Positions 1 through 11,010 of a stretch of 64,000 nt of DNA are shown here, one piece after another (the first letter of the stretch is position 1; each line of letters begins with the position of its first letter). Position numbers and translations under genes: made by a program. The notes beneath the pieces were generated by a model. It saw only the letters and a program-made list of their open reading frames with translations. It was not told the DNA's origin and made no database searches. This stretch comes from Magicicada septendecula. Its lineage: Eukaryota > Arthropoda > Insecta > Hemiptera > Cicadidae. Location of the stretch: contig CM068367.1 of NCBI GenBank assembly GCA_034769895.1, forward strand, positions 1,317,347,046-1,317,411,045. Reading direction: 5' to 3'.

Positions 1-464
1 TCGTCGGGTTTTTGGGTTCCTTCTTCACCTACTCTTCTTGTTTCTTCAAATGCATCACCTTTTATGGTGGATCTTGCCTTGTTCTGGGTTTCTTCCTTAT
101 CTACTCCTAACTTTCGTTGTGGGTTTAGTTATGTTCTGGGTTTCTTCCTTATCTACTCCTTACCTTCCTGGGTTATATTTTTTCACCTTTAGTTATTAAA
201 ATTGGTTTTGATGATTCATCACTTGTAACATTTATTTTATATGAACTTATATTTTTTAATCATTGATTGTACTGCACGGTTGTTCTGAATTAATTCTTTA
301 TTATATTGCTTTCTTCGGATTTAAACATGTTATTATATTATTTTAATGATCAATTCACCATTCATTTTTATGGGCTTATCTGTCATGCTACACTATACTA
401 TTCCCACAAAAAAGTAATACACTATACTATTATTTTTATGATAGCTACACTCTAAATAGATCAT
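1..464. other. No gene seen; A+T-rich flank
   Basis: No supported coding region. A phrase of about 27 bp beginning GTTCTGGGTTTCTTCC occurs twice, near 81 and 133, as an imperfect direct repeat. Nothing else recognisable. Confidence 0.5.
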
Positions 465-1530
465 TTATTTGTAGAGAAAGTCCATTCGCCTTTCGTATAA
501 ATTAATGAATTTTTCTAGCACTCTATCATCAAAGTCCTTCATTTCTTTAACAAGTTCCTTGTTTATGGATAGCATCGCAAGAGCATTCAGTCTCTTGTTT
601 TTCATTGTATTTCTCAAGAAAGTTTTTAGTCTTTTCAGAGTCAAAAAGCAGCGCTCAGGTTTTGCAGTTATCATAGGGGCAAGTTTCAGTACATCTTTGA
701 AAACTGACGTAAGATCGTTTTGTTTCATAAACTTAAGAAGTCTTATTGTGCCTTTAATATAATGTAGGCTAACATAATTTTTTCAATTCACTCCAAACTT
801 TGTTTTCATGTAAGAAAGGGTAATGCTGAATCACTCGCTAAAATTTTTCTTCTTGAAAGTTTGTAGAAAAAAGTGGAAATAAGTCGTCATTGGACGTCAA
901 CGAAGCTGCCACCAGGTGACCCGTGTAAGTAAATCTACTTTTTACTTGAGTTATAATGATGTCACATACTTCTTTTGCATCCCGTATTCTAGTGCTGCAT
1001 CCAACATTATTGTTCCTTTTTCTTGGTTACTCAAGGAATCCTCGTTTATTTGTGTTTCTATTTTATTTATTTTCTCCCTCCCTTTCTACATCTCATTTTC
1101 AAAAATTCGATGTCACTTTTATCAGCTGCCTTTGTTCCTGCTCTGTAGTTATTGGTATATTATATTCATGTGATATAGAATTCTATGGAAAAAAGTTAAC
1201 CAGAACATGAAATTTTGTTCAGAAGAGTCCTCGGTGACCATTCCTTCATTAACTGAGAGTTTGTTTGTACAATTTTCTTCAAAATTTCAAAACATTCTTC
1301 CAACTTCTATTGGTTTTCGTACACAATGTTGATTGTACGAATGTTGTATTTCTATTTTGTTATAGAAACTCTGGGTAACCTGGCTTACATTACTTCCTCC
1401 AAAACGTTCGTTCATAGAAATGAGTGTGACAAAAGTGCTGGAATGGCAGACAGATTTGAGAAAGAACTCTAACTTTGTTGTTTACACTTGTTGCTTTTTC
1501 TAATAACAAATTATTTGATGAGTGTAACAG
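465..1530 (-). pseudogene. Decayed hAT (ZMYM1-like) transposase remnant
   Basis: The minus strand at 465-728 encodes the C-terminal hAT dimerisation segment (PERCFLTLKRLKTF ... ERRMDFLYK). Reading further up the minus strand gives scattered matches to the hAT copy at 35.0-36.5 kb: FWLTFFHRIL near 1190-1220 corresponds to FWVTFFNKIM there, and AKEVCDIIITQVKSRF near 925-985 corresponds to AKEVCDVIMTGIDNRF. Between these blocks are stops and frame changes, and no terminal inverted repeat or N-terminal zinc finger was found. This is therefore an old, truncated relative of the 34.6-kb hAT element. The family is well supported; the upstream limit is approximate because similarity fades towards 1530. 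Confidence 0.75.
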
Positions 1531-2730
1531 TGTACAAATTATGCTAGCGGATACACTTCTCTAATTTTTGCCTGTACACCGCCAACAGAACTACACATAA
1601 CATTAACGCCATATAAGTCTCAGCTATTAACGTTTCCTGTGATGTGTGCAGAAGACGATTTATTTGTCCATTATGCACTTTGCTAAGGTTTCTGCATATT
1701 TACCTTCAGGACTGAGAAATCCGCAAAACGTTTCGTATACCAATCCCTTAAACACATATTTAAAAACTAATACCATATGCAGTGGCTTGTCACATCAGTT
1801 GTCTAGTCACATTCGATTGCCACAAATTCAGAAGCTTGTATCTCCTTTTCTATTTCTTCCCTGAAGACACTTGGGTAAAATGATAAAACAAAACCTAATG
1901 ATTCGACACTTCAATATTTGCCTAAATTATTCGTGACGCTATTAAATAAATACACACACTCAAAACCTAAACACTAAACAAATGCCTGCACTGAATTAAT
2001 CACAGCGGAGAAAGTCTAAACACCTAAAAGAGCAAATCTCAGACTATCAATAGTCTGCGATTAGTTGTATGGAGTGAATCATATCACTTTTTGCTCAACG
2101 AGGCGCGATAGGAGATGCGCCAATTGCCAGTGGAAATACTGCCTATAAGCTTACAGGTTCATTCAACGTTGGACAGAGTGTGGGATGGAGAAATGGGCAT
2201 GATTGGAAGAGCGCCGTGATGCTGTTCCGAAAATATTTCTGCTATTACCTAACATGAAAACATTTTCTCTTGTCCGAAGTATTAAATAAAGATATAATGA
2301 CTTTCCACGAGCGATGTCAATGGATTGTTTAGTGATATGATTTAAACTGGAGGGCGCGCGCCTTAGCACCCTAAGAACGAGCTGCCCCTGCTCATGCTGC
2401 TAAACAAGAACTAAATGAAACCGGACTAAAGTGTGAGATTTAATAGAATCAACATAGCTTTACTTCCATATGCATATAGACGGTCAGTCCCTACAGTTTT
2501 CCTCTATAAAACTTTGGTTCTGTCACCATACTGACACACACACACAAAACTAGTGTAGCAAACCATTGTGTAGGCATAGAAAAACCAATGTGTATAGCAA
2601 TTGCTTCTCTGCATCCATTGGATTTGCACCAGTCTTAGCTGTTGGAAATAGATTTTTCAACTTCTGTAATTTGATTACTTCTCACTGTACATACAGTAGT
2701 ACACATTTTTATTCAGTTTTACAGTATTTT
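1531..2730. other. No gene seen
   Basis: No coding stretch with recognisable content on either strand. The small open frames here lack family motifs and good start contexts. A short GC-rich patch lies near 2350-2400. Confidence 0.45.
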
Positions 2731-4428
2731 TACTTCCATATTCCTTAAGGAATGGAAGTATGGTGATGGCAAAAAAATCGTGTTCGAGATTATTGCAGAT
2801 TCTGATTCTACTACACTCAAAACATGAAAAAAAGTCGTTTTCCGAAAAGTGTCTGTGTGTGTGTCTGTCTGTCTGTAGATTTTTTTTCTATGGCAAACGA
2901 TAACTGCCGCAAATTCAAACAGAATCAAATAATTTTTTGCATACAGCCCTGATTTGTAGAGTACTCAAGACCTATTGTTTTTGGTGAAGATCGGTTGAGG
3001 GAAAGGGGTAGTTTACCTGCAACGGTTTTTTTTTATCAAGGGAAATTTTTTTTTTGGCAAACGATAACAGCCGCAAATTCAAACAGAATCAAATAATGTT
3101 TCGCATACAGCCCTGAATTGTAGAGTTCTCAAGACCTATTGTTTTTGGTGAAGATCGGTTAAGGGAAAGGGGTAGTTTACCTGTAACGTTTTATGTTTTA
3201 ACAAGGGTATTTCCTATGGCAAACGATAACAGCCGCAAGTTCAAACAGAATCAAATAATTTTCTGCATACAGCCCTGATTTGTAGAGTACTCAAGACCAA
3301 TTGTTTTTGGTGAAGATCGGTTGAGGGGAAGGGGTAGTTTACCTGCAACGTTTTTTTTTTCTATGGAAAACGATAACTGCCGCAAATTCAAACAGAATCA
3401 AATAAAGTTTTGCATACATCCCTGAATTGTAGAGATCTCAAGGACTTTCGATTTTGGTGAAGATCGGTTAAGGGAAAGGGGTAGTTTACCTGCAACCTTT
3501 TACGTTTTAACAAGAGTAAAGTACTTGAAAATTTATTTAAACTTTTTGAAACAATGATAATTGTTTAAAATAAAATAATTTTGTTGCCAGGTAACAAAAA
3601 TAAAGTCATTTTGATTATAAAATATAAATATTTACAACAAGAAAAGAATTTTCAGTTTTCAAAATTTAAATATATTTTTATAAAACAATGGGTTCTTCAT
3701 TGAGGTGGGGACCATGTCACTCACTCCATCTCAAGCCTCTCCCATTTTGCAGAAAAAGAGGACCCTGTCAAGGCTGATACTTTGACGACAGTGACAGGGC
3801 TTTCCACCAAATTCAGCAGAGGGACAGGTAGGCCCAACTCTGATTGGCTCCTCAGATTTCCCCAGCGTTAGTAGGTTCTATGAAAATATTTTATTTCAAA
3901 AATGATTTTAAATATAAATCTTAGATATGTTTTATAAATCTCATGTTGTATGTTTTAACATGGGTAATTTTTTATATGACGAACCATAACTGCCGTAAAT
4001 TCAAACAGAATCAAATAATTTTTTACATATGTGCCTGAGCTATAGAGAACTCAATGTCTGTTGATTTTGGTGAAGATCAGTTACGGGGAAAGGGCAGTTT
4101 ACCTGAAACATTTTTTGTTGTAACATGAGTAAAGTACTTAATTTTGATAAAGTATCCTGATAAGATCTTAATAATCCACTGTAGAAACATAGATGAAATA
4201 TCTATAAATGTAGAGGCTAGTTGAACGGGCTGGGAGTAATTTTCTATAAATCAAAATTATAGTTGAAGGGGGAGGGGATAATTTTTTTTTATATGTGTAC
4301 TACGTTATTGGCAACAAAGAAGTATTTTTTTGTTAAAATTCCTTCCCTGGCTGTTTGGCTGAAAATGATTTTAAATATAAATCTTAGAATATGGAAGTGA
4401 TGTATGGTTCTCCATACCGATAGAAATG
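2731..4428 (+). repeat. Palindrome-headed tandem-unit element, copy 1
   Basis: It begins with a near-perfect 30-bp palindrome (2731-2760, centre TTCCTTAAGGAA), followed by TG/TCTG simple repeat near 2851-2876. Four units of about 147-164 bp follow, starting near 2892, 3056, 3218 and 3365, each with GGCAAACGATAAC, a GCATACAGCCCTGA-type block and TTTTGGTGAAGATCGGTT. A fifth, decayed unit lies at 3979-4140, after a stretch of unrelated sequence (about 3600-3950). It ends with GAATATGGAAGT (4387-4398), the reverse complement of the start ACTTCCATATTC, and then a conserved ATGTATGGTTCTCCATACCG hairpin. The same order occurs at 56851-57723. No convincing protein is encoded. A non-autonomous transposon carrying a satellite-like array is the best reading; exact ends are unknown. 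Confidence 0.7.
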
Positions 4429-5540
4429 TTAACTTTATTAAATGTCTTTTTGAAACAATTAATAGTAAGTACTTTTCAAATCAGACAGCTGCATCAAAGA
4501 CCAGTGCAGTGCCAGCTGAATAAATCCCATGCCCTTATAAAAACCCAAAAAGAAGGATGTTGAAATTTTTACTTAAGTACGCAACACGTTATTATATATA
4601 CTATCAGAGAAGGTAACTTCCGATAGCATAACAAAGATTAAAAATTGATCTGTTCAGTAGCAGCAGTATTACTCCAAAAAAATATTTTAAAAACTTAAAA
4701 AATAGGAAAAAAGTTAATAACAGAAAATTTATGTTAGAAAGAAATGAAAGAAATCATTAACTGGTGATGCCATTTCTTGTAACATGTAAAAAGAAAAGAG
4801 GATTCCAGTAAATCCTGTGTTATTGATGAAACATGGCTTAACACTGGAAATACAGTTGCTAAATCATGGACCAACAGTTTGCTAAATCTTTCACAAAAAA
4901 AAAAGCCAACTAGAAAGGACAAAGAATTATCATAATTCATGCTGGTACCCTATTAAAAATATTTACGTCAAAAAAATTTAAGATTTTTACAAAGAAATGA
5001 ATGGAGCTACTTTTATAAAGAAAGGATAATTTACTTTTGGAATACATACCAAAACACTCGAATCATTAACTACCCGACTCAAAGTTAAAGAAAAAGTGAC
5101 ATCATTGAATGGCTGATTCAAAACAATATTCCATTCAATAATACACTGAAAAAAATGCAACCTTTAAAAAACTGTAAATACAAACCGGTATTTTAAAAAC
5201 ATCAAGTAGTTGAATTATACAAACGACCATAAAGTGTTACGGTTGCCTTCTTACCATTATTACTTCAGTGCCAATGCACTTATATGAACCACCTTATGCA
5301 CTTATATGAACCACCTTCAGAAATAAGATAGCAAGAAAATATAAAATGTTTACACTCACAGACGTGTAAGAACTATTCAACAAGTGACTGCACAGATTTC
5401 ACAAATCTGATAATTAGACAAAAAAAAAATCAAATACATGAAAAGGTTAGAAGTTTGGATGAGGGAAAGAATAATCAGAAGACGCAGTTGATGAGATGAA
5501 TACAACATTAGGTAAACGCTTCATAATCATCTTCCTTAGA
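4429..5540. other. No gene seen
   Basis: A+T-rich sequence without recognisable coding content. A tandem duplication of about 23 bp (TGCACTTATATGAACCACCT repeated) lies at about 5274-5318. Confidence 0.45.
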
Positions 5541-5542
5541 TA

Positions 5543-6897
5543 CAGGGAGAGGCAAAATGATCTGACGGTTTTCATCGATGCACAGCAGAACGAGTAAGCA
5601 TAGAGTGGTGGCGGGGAGTGGCTTGATCAACTGCATACTCGACGCCGTTTTGGTTCACAGCGCCATTTCAGTAGCCATGGAGCAGTGGTCAGGTGTGCAC
5701 CGTGCTTTTATAATTGAAGCGTTTTTTAAAAGTGGCGATTCTTGTGTTGCTACCCGTCAGTTTCACCAGCATTTCAACGTGGGTCGAAGAGTTCCATCTT
5801 GTTCCATCCCGAAACACAATTTTGTCATGGGTGAAAAACTTCAGAAAATCAGGTTCAGCTCTAAAACGTAAGTCAACAGGTTGTCCATGGTCAGCCAGAA
5901 CACCAGAAAACATTGAGCGAATAAAACAAGCTGTGGAGGCAAGCCCGCACCGGCCAGCTCATAAACACGCTGTTGTTATGCGTCTTTCCGATCGCACTGT
6001 ACAGTGAATACTGCATTTTGATTTGCACTTCCACCCTTACAAAATGGCCATCGTTGAACAGTTGAAGCCTCAAGATTACGCCCGTCGTACAACATTTTCA
6101 GAACAAATGATTGACTTGATGACTGATGACACGATTCTCATAATGAGCTACAGAGCTCATTTACATTTGTCTGGCTATGTAAACAAACAAAACTTCCGTT
6201 ATTGGTCGGATACAAACCCTAAAGAGCTGTATGAACCCCCTTCATAGTGCGAAAGTGACAGTGTGGTGTGGAGGTACGAAGAATTGTATCATTGGGCCAT
6301 ACTTTTTTGAGGAGAATGGGCAAACAGTTACAGTGAATGCAGCCCATTACCTGTCAATGCTACATTTCCTGATACCCGAACTAAGAAGGAGACGCCTACT
6401 TTGCAACCATGTCTGGTTTCAGCAAGAAGGGGCAACTGCTCACACAGCTAACATTGTGATGGATTACTTGAAAGTAAAGTTTCCTGGGTACCTAATCTCT
6501 CGTAATGGTGACATTGCTTGGTCCGCCCATTCCCCAGACCTCAGCATCTGTGACTTTTTCTTGTGGGGGTTCCTTAAATCAAGAGTGTACGTAAACAAAC
6601 CACGCAGATTGGACGAACTGAAAGGGGCAATATGCCAGGAAATCGCTACCATATCAAATCAAATGTGGGGGCGTGTTTTTGACAGCTTTTCCAGAAGACT
6701 TGACGAGTGCATGGCAAAAAATGGACTCCATTTGGATGACATCATCTTTAAATCCTAAGACTTAGTTTTCATGAATATTTAATTGGTTGTTACATGGCAT
6801 ATGTACCCTAATGTATTAAAAAAATAAACGTGTAAAAATGTTGACTAATGCGAGTTGTTATTAATTAAAAACCGTCAGGTCTTTTAGCCGCACCCTG
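5543..6897 (+). mobile_element. Tc1/mariner-superfamily element, 1355 bp
   Basis: Terminal inverted repeats of about 30 bp with mismatches begin CAGGG and both reach CTGACGGTTTT (5543 inwards and 6897 inwards). They are flanked by TA at 5541-5542 and 6898-6899, the usual Tc1/mariner target duplication. The interior holds one decayed transposase on the same strand (5677-6758). Ends and flanks are directly visible; the element cannot be autonomous. Confidence 0.88.
5677..6758 (+). pseudogene. Broken Tc1/mariner transposase
   Basis: From the ATG at 5677 the product would be close to 360 residues, normal for the superfamily. The N-terminal helix-turn-helix half (EQWSGVHRAFIIEAFFKSGD ... VKNFRKSGSALKRK) changes frame near 5800. 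An in-frame TGA interrupts at about 6005-6007, and the frame changes again near 6230. The C-terminal half retains HLSGYVNKQNFRYW, IGPYFFEENG, QQEGATAHT and SPDLSICDFFLWG. In the family the first catalytic Asp lies in a DEAHF-type motif; here that motif reads YRAHL. The second, in QQDGATAHT, reads Glu. So at least two catalytic positions are altered as well as the frame. A dead copy. Confidence 0.88.
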
Positions 6898-6899
6898 TA

Positions 6900-7387
6900 G
6901 ATTGTCTGATGTTTCTTCTGTTGACAATTCTGAAAATTCAGGAGACCATCAATGAGTACTGAATTTAGATGGAACTGAATCACTACCAAGTAAAAATCAT
7001 TTATGCAGTTGCTTGAATTTTACCAGCCAACCGTCATGACCGTTAAGATCCTAATGTTTTGCACAGAATTCAGCTTTCATTTTTAACAGTGGTCTGTTTA
7101 CTGGAAAACATAACCTTGTTTGCTGAAACTTTTGCTGAAGTCTTGTTTAATTTGTTTGAATTCTAATTTATGAATCTTTTTGAAATTACTACCTTTGTCA
7201 AAAACTTTTCATAACATATTTAGACCTATTATTTTATTATTAGCCCTCTAATAATCATTCTACTGACCTTGTATGAATCAGCCTTTGACTGAAACAAAAT
7301 GAATGATGTTGGTTTCCATGTATCACAGCGTGATTAACTGTTCCTGCCGAATCTCAGAACCATGCTGTTCGTTCAATCTAAAGAAGT
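6900..7387. other. No gene seen between two transposons
   Basis: About 490 bp separating the mariner and pogo copies. No coding or repeat signal recognised. Confidence 0.45.
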
Positions 7388-8022
7388 ACAGTGGAACCCG
7401 TTTAACATAAAAATGGTTAACACGAAATGTGACTCAGGTCCCAATCGCTGTATGTACTTTTCAGTTACAGTTTGTACGGTTAACACGAAGGTTTAACCTA
7501 TGAAATATCGCTTAAAACGAAATTTTTGCTGGCTTTTCATTAGCTGCATAATAAATAAATCCATACATCCACGCCCTGAAACGTGTTTACAATGTCCCAA
7601 TGTAAAGGAATCTGTGCTATGTGTAGGTGTAAAGAATAAACAGCTGCTTGGTATGTTACGTCTTTATACCTGCTATTGTATACAGTACTGTACCAAGCTG
7701 TTTACCTCTGTACCAAATGTGTTATTCATTTCCCCGAATACACTGCCATTCCGTTACATTACAGGGTGCAGTTTTTGTTGCCAAGTTAGTGACTTCAGTC
7801 CACTTACAGTATTCTGTGCGTGTGGTGGTGTTCGCAGTACGGTACGGATAACGTTTTTGTGGAAAAATTTACTCAGCTGTAAGATTTACAGTAGCTTGTT
7901 TATTTTTAGTCTTTTACGGTCTTCAGTACAGTATTAAGTGACTTTGGCCTACGTGTACATACAGGTGCTAAGTGAGGTTACGATTATGTAAATTTCGTTT
8001 TTGCAGTGTCAAAGTGTCTAAA

Positions 8023-9415
8023 ATGGAGAAGAAAGTGCGTAAACAAAATTCCATATTAAAAATAAAAATTGAACTCCTTCAAGCTGTTAACGAGGGTATT
8101 CTATCTAAAACAGAGATCTGTAAAAAATTCGGTATACCAAACTTGACGTTATCTACAATAATAAAAAACAGAGATAAAATTTTAGAGCTGTATGAGTTGA
8201 GCAAGTTTGAACCAGACAGAAAATGTTTCCGTAAGGCTGACCACGAAAACATGGAAGCTGCTCTTCTTGTCTGGTTTAAGCAAGCGAGATCACAAGATGC
8301 TCCTATTTCTGGACCACTGCTAATGGAGAAAGCAAACGTTTTTGCTGAAGAGATGAACTTGGATTTCACTGCAAGCAGTGATTGGCTAGAAAGATTCAAA
8401 AAACGAAACGGTATAACGTACAAAACATCTGTGGCAAGTCAAGAGAGGTATCACAAGAAATGACATCATCTTGGTTGCAATCTACGCTACCTGCAATTTT
8501 AAAAGACTACCCACGAAAAGATATTTTCAATGGGGATGAAACAGGACTATTTTTCTGTTGCATACCAGATAAAACACTTTCATTTAAAGGTGAACAATGC
8601 ACTGGCGGTAAAAAGTCCAAAGAGAGAGTGACAGTGATGGGTCAGAAATACGTCCGTTACTTGTTATAGGTAAAAGTTTAAAGCCTTGCTGTTTTAAAAA
8701 TGAGTTTAAAGCCTCACTGTTTTAAAAATGTTAAAACATTACCAGTAGAATGTACAGTAACAAACGAGCATGGATGACGTCTACAATATTTACCGAATTG
8801 TTAGTTTCGTTAGAAAAACATTTCGCTTCTCAGAAGAGAAAAGTTGTGTTAATTGTTGATAACTGTACTGCCCACTCGAGTGACGTAGAACTGACGGCAG
8901 TCAAACTTATTTTTCTACCACATGTCCTACAACCTTGCGATCAAGGGATTATTCAGAATTTAAAATTCCAGTATAGAAAATTACTTCTGTGGAAATACTT
9001 GGACGCTATAGAGGCGAAAAACAATTTCAGTATAAATTTACTGGACGCTTGTAATTTGTTGCGAACAGCATGGAACCTCGTGACACCTAAAACTATTGAA
9101 AATTGTATCACTCATGCTCGATTCATTTTGAATTCAGAGATTCAACAAACCGAATGCGAAGAAAGTGAAATTGGGCCTACCCTGTCTGAAATGTTTAATC
9201 GCGTATCATCGGCATTAAATGTTTCAGTTTCTCTAAATGAGTACATATCTGTCGATGAGAACATAACTACGGCTCCCGTATTAACAGACAGTGATATCGT
9301 AGAAATAGTGCAAGCTGAAAACTGTGAAAATGATGAGAGTGCCGACGAACTTGACATGGAAAATGATATGACAGGAGTTCCTACTGCTACCGATATGCTA
9401 CGCTTTCATTGCTGA
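8023..9415 (+). pseudogene. pogo/Tigger transposase, frame-broken
   Basis: The start is chosen at the ATG of 8023 (MEKKVRKQNS), where helix-turn-helix similarity begins. Residues about 10-60 form the Psq-type HTH (LQAVNEGILSKTEICKKFGI) and about 70-140 the CENP-B-type second DNA-binding domain (WLERFKKRNG). The frame shifts near 8400-8460, resumes with IFNGDETGLFF (first catalytic Asp), breaks again near 8640 beside a 29-bp tandem duplication (about 8678-8735), then continues from about 8760 with IVDNCTAH (second Asp) and LQPCDQGII (third Asp). The DDD triad is intact, so the damage is frameshifts and small duplications. The last part (from 8779) is repeated downstream. Confidence 0.88.
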
Positions 9416-9764
9416 GACGTGTTCATTGATTTTTAGAAGCCAACTCGGAAGGTGAAATGTTTGAGCACGTCGATAAACTAGAACAATTTATTGAAAATCA
9501 AGTAGTGCAGAATTCTGTACAAAAGAAAATAACGGACTATTTTAAAAAGAATTGAACATTGTCACTACAATAACTTTACATTTTAAGAAAAATTAATTAC
9601 TGTATAATAGTCCAGGAGGATAAATATGTAATATGTAATGTTCATATGTAAGTACCTTTTGAATATTCGTTATTGATTTATTTTACTACACAATTCAGTA
9701 AGTAATCTCTTCAGAATTTAACCATTTACAGTCTACTTCTGTATCTCATTTTGTTTTACTTTTT

Positions 9765-10750
9765 GTCTACAATATTTACTGAATTGTTAGTTTCGTTAGA
9801 AAAACATTTCGCTTCTCAGAAGAGAAAAGTTGTGTTAATTGTTGATAACTGTACTGCCCACTCGAGTGATGTAGAACTGACGGCAGTCAAACTTATTTTT
9901 CTACCACGTGTCCTACAACCTTGCGATCAAGGGATTATTCAGAATTTAAAATTCCAGTATAGAAAATTACTTCTGTGGAAATACTTGGACGCTATAGAGG
10001 CGAAAAACAATTTCTGTGTAAATTTACTGGATGCTTGTAATTTGTTGCGAACAGCATGGAACCTCGTGACACCTAAAACTATTGAAAATTGTATCACTCA
10101 TGCTCGATTCATTTTGAATTCAGAGATTCAACAAACCGAATGCGAAGAAAGTGAAATTGGGCCTACCCTGTCTGAAATGTTTAATCGCGTATCATCGGCA
10201 TTAAATGTTTCAGTTTCTCTAAATGAGTACATGTCTGTCGATGAGAACATAACTACGGCTCCCGTATTAACAGACAGTGATATCGTAGAAATAGTGCAAG
10301 CTGAAAACTGTGAAAATGATGAGAGTGCCGACGAACTTGACATGGAAAATGATATGACAGGAGTTCCTACTGCTACCGATACGCTACGCTTTCATTGCTG
10401 AGACGTGTTCGTTGATTTTTAGAAGCCAGCTCGGAAGGTGAAATGTTTGAGCACGTCGATAAACTAGAACAATTTATTGAAAATCAAGTAGTGCAGAATT
10501 CTGTACAAAAGAAAATAACGGACTATTTTAAAAAGAATTGAACATTGTTACTACAATAACTTTACATTTTAAGAAAAATTAATTACTGTATAATAGTCCA
10601 GGAGGATAAATATGTAATATGTAATGTTCATATGTAAGTACCTTTTGAATATTCTTTATTGATTTATTTTACTACACAATTCAGTAAGTAATCTCTTCAG
10701 AATTTGACCATTTACAGTCTACTTCTGTATCTCATTTTGTTTCACTTTTT
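9765..10750 (+). repeat. Second copy of a 986-bp tandem duplication inside the pogo element
   Basis: Bases 8779-9764 and 9765-10750 are almost identical over 986 bp. The unit starts GTCTACAATATTTAC, and GTC is also the first triplet after the second copy (10751-10753), a microhomology at the joint. The second copy again carries an open C-terminal transposase frame (9751-10401) with DNCTAH and LQPCDQGII, plus the 3' untranslated part. The two copies differ at only a handful of bases by eye, so the duplication is more recent than the element's founding sequence. Confidence 0.92.
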
Positions 10751-11010
10751 GTCCGTTAACACGACATTCGGTTAACACGAAAAAAACAGCTGGTCCCTGT
10801 CATTTCGTGTTAAACGGGTTCCACTGTATGTAGGAACTGGCTCATTCATACAGCACTAGTACCCACGACTCATACAAAAAATTAGTATATGCTTATATAC
10901 TGATATAAAATCTAACAATTCACACAGGGTAATAGCAATAAGATGCAATTCATATTTACTTCAACATACAGCAATGCCATTATACACTGTGATAAGCCAG
11001 TTTTAACTAT

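Larger units (their letters stand above)
7390..10826 (+). mobile_element. pogo/Tigger-type element with internal duplication
   Basis: The left end starts CAGTGGAACCCGTTTAACA at 7390 and the right end is its inverted copy finishing at 10826. TA flanks both sides (7388-7389, 10827-10828), as expected for pogo/Tigger. Subterminal GTTAACACGA motifs recur near both ends. The interior encodes a CENP-B/pogo-type transposase followed by a tandem duplication of its 3' third (8779-9764 and 9765-10750). The copy is non-functional as read. Confidence 0.9.

Noticed and set aside
7500..7937. 145-residue Cys-rich frame inside the pogo element
   Set aside because: It lies in the element's 5' non-coding part, lacks repeats or a signal pattern, and overlaps no conserved block; the transposase begins at 8023.
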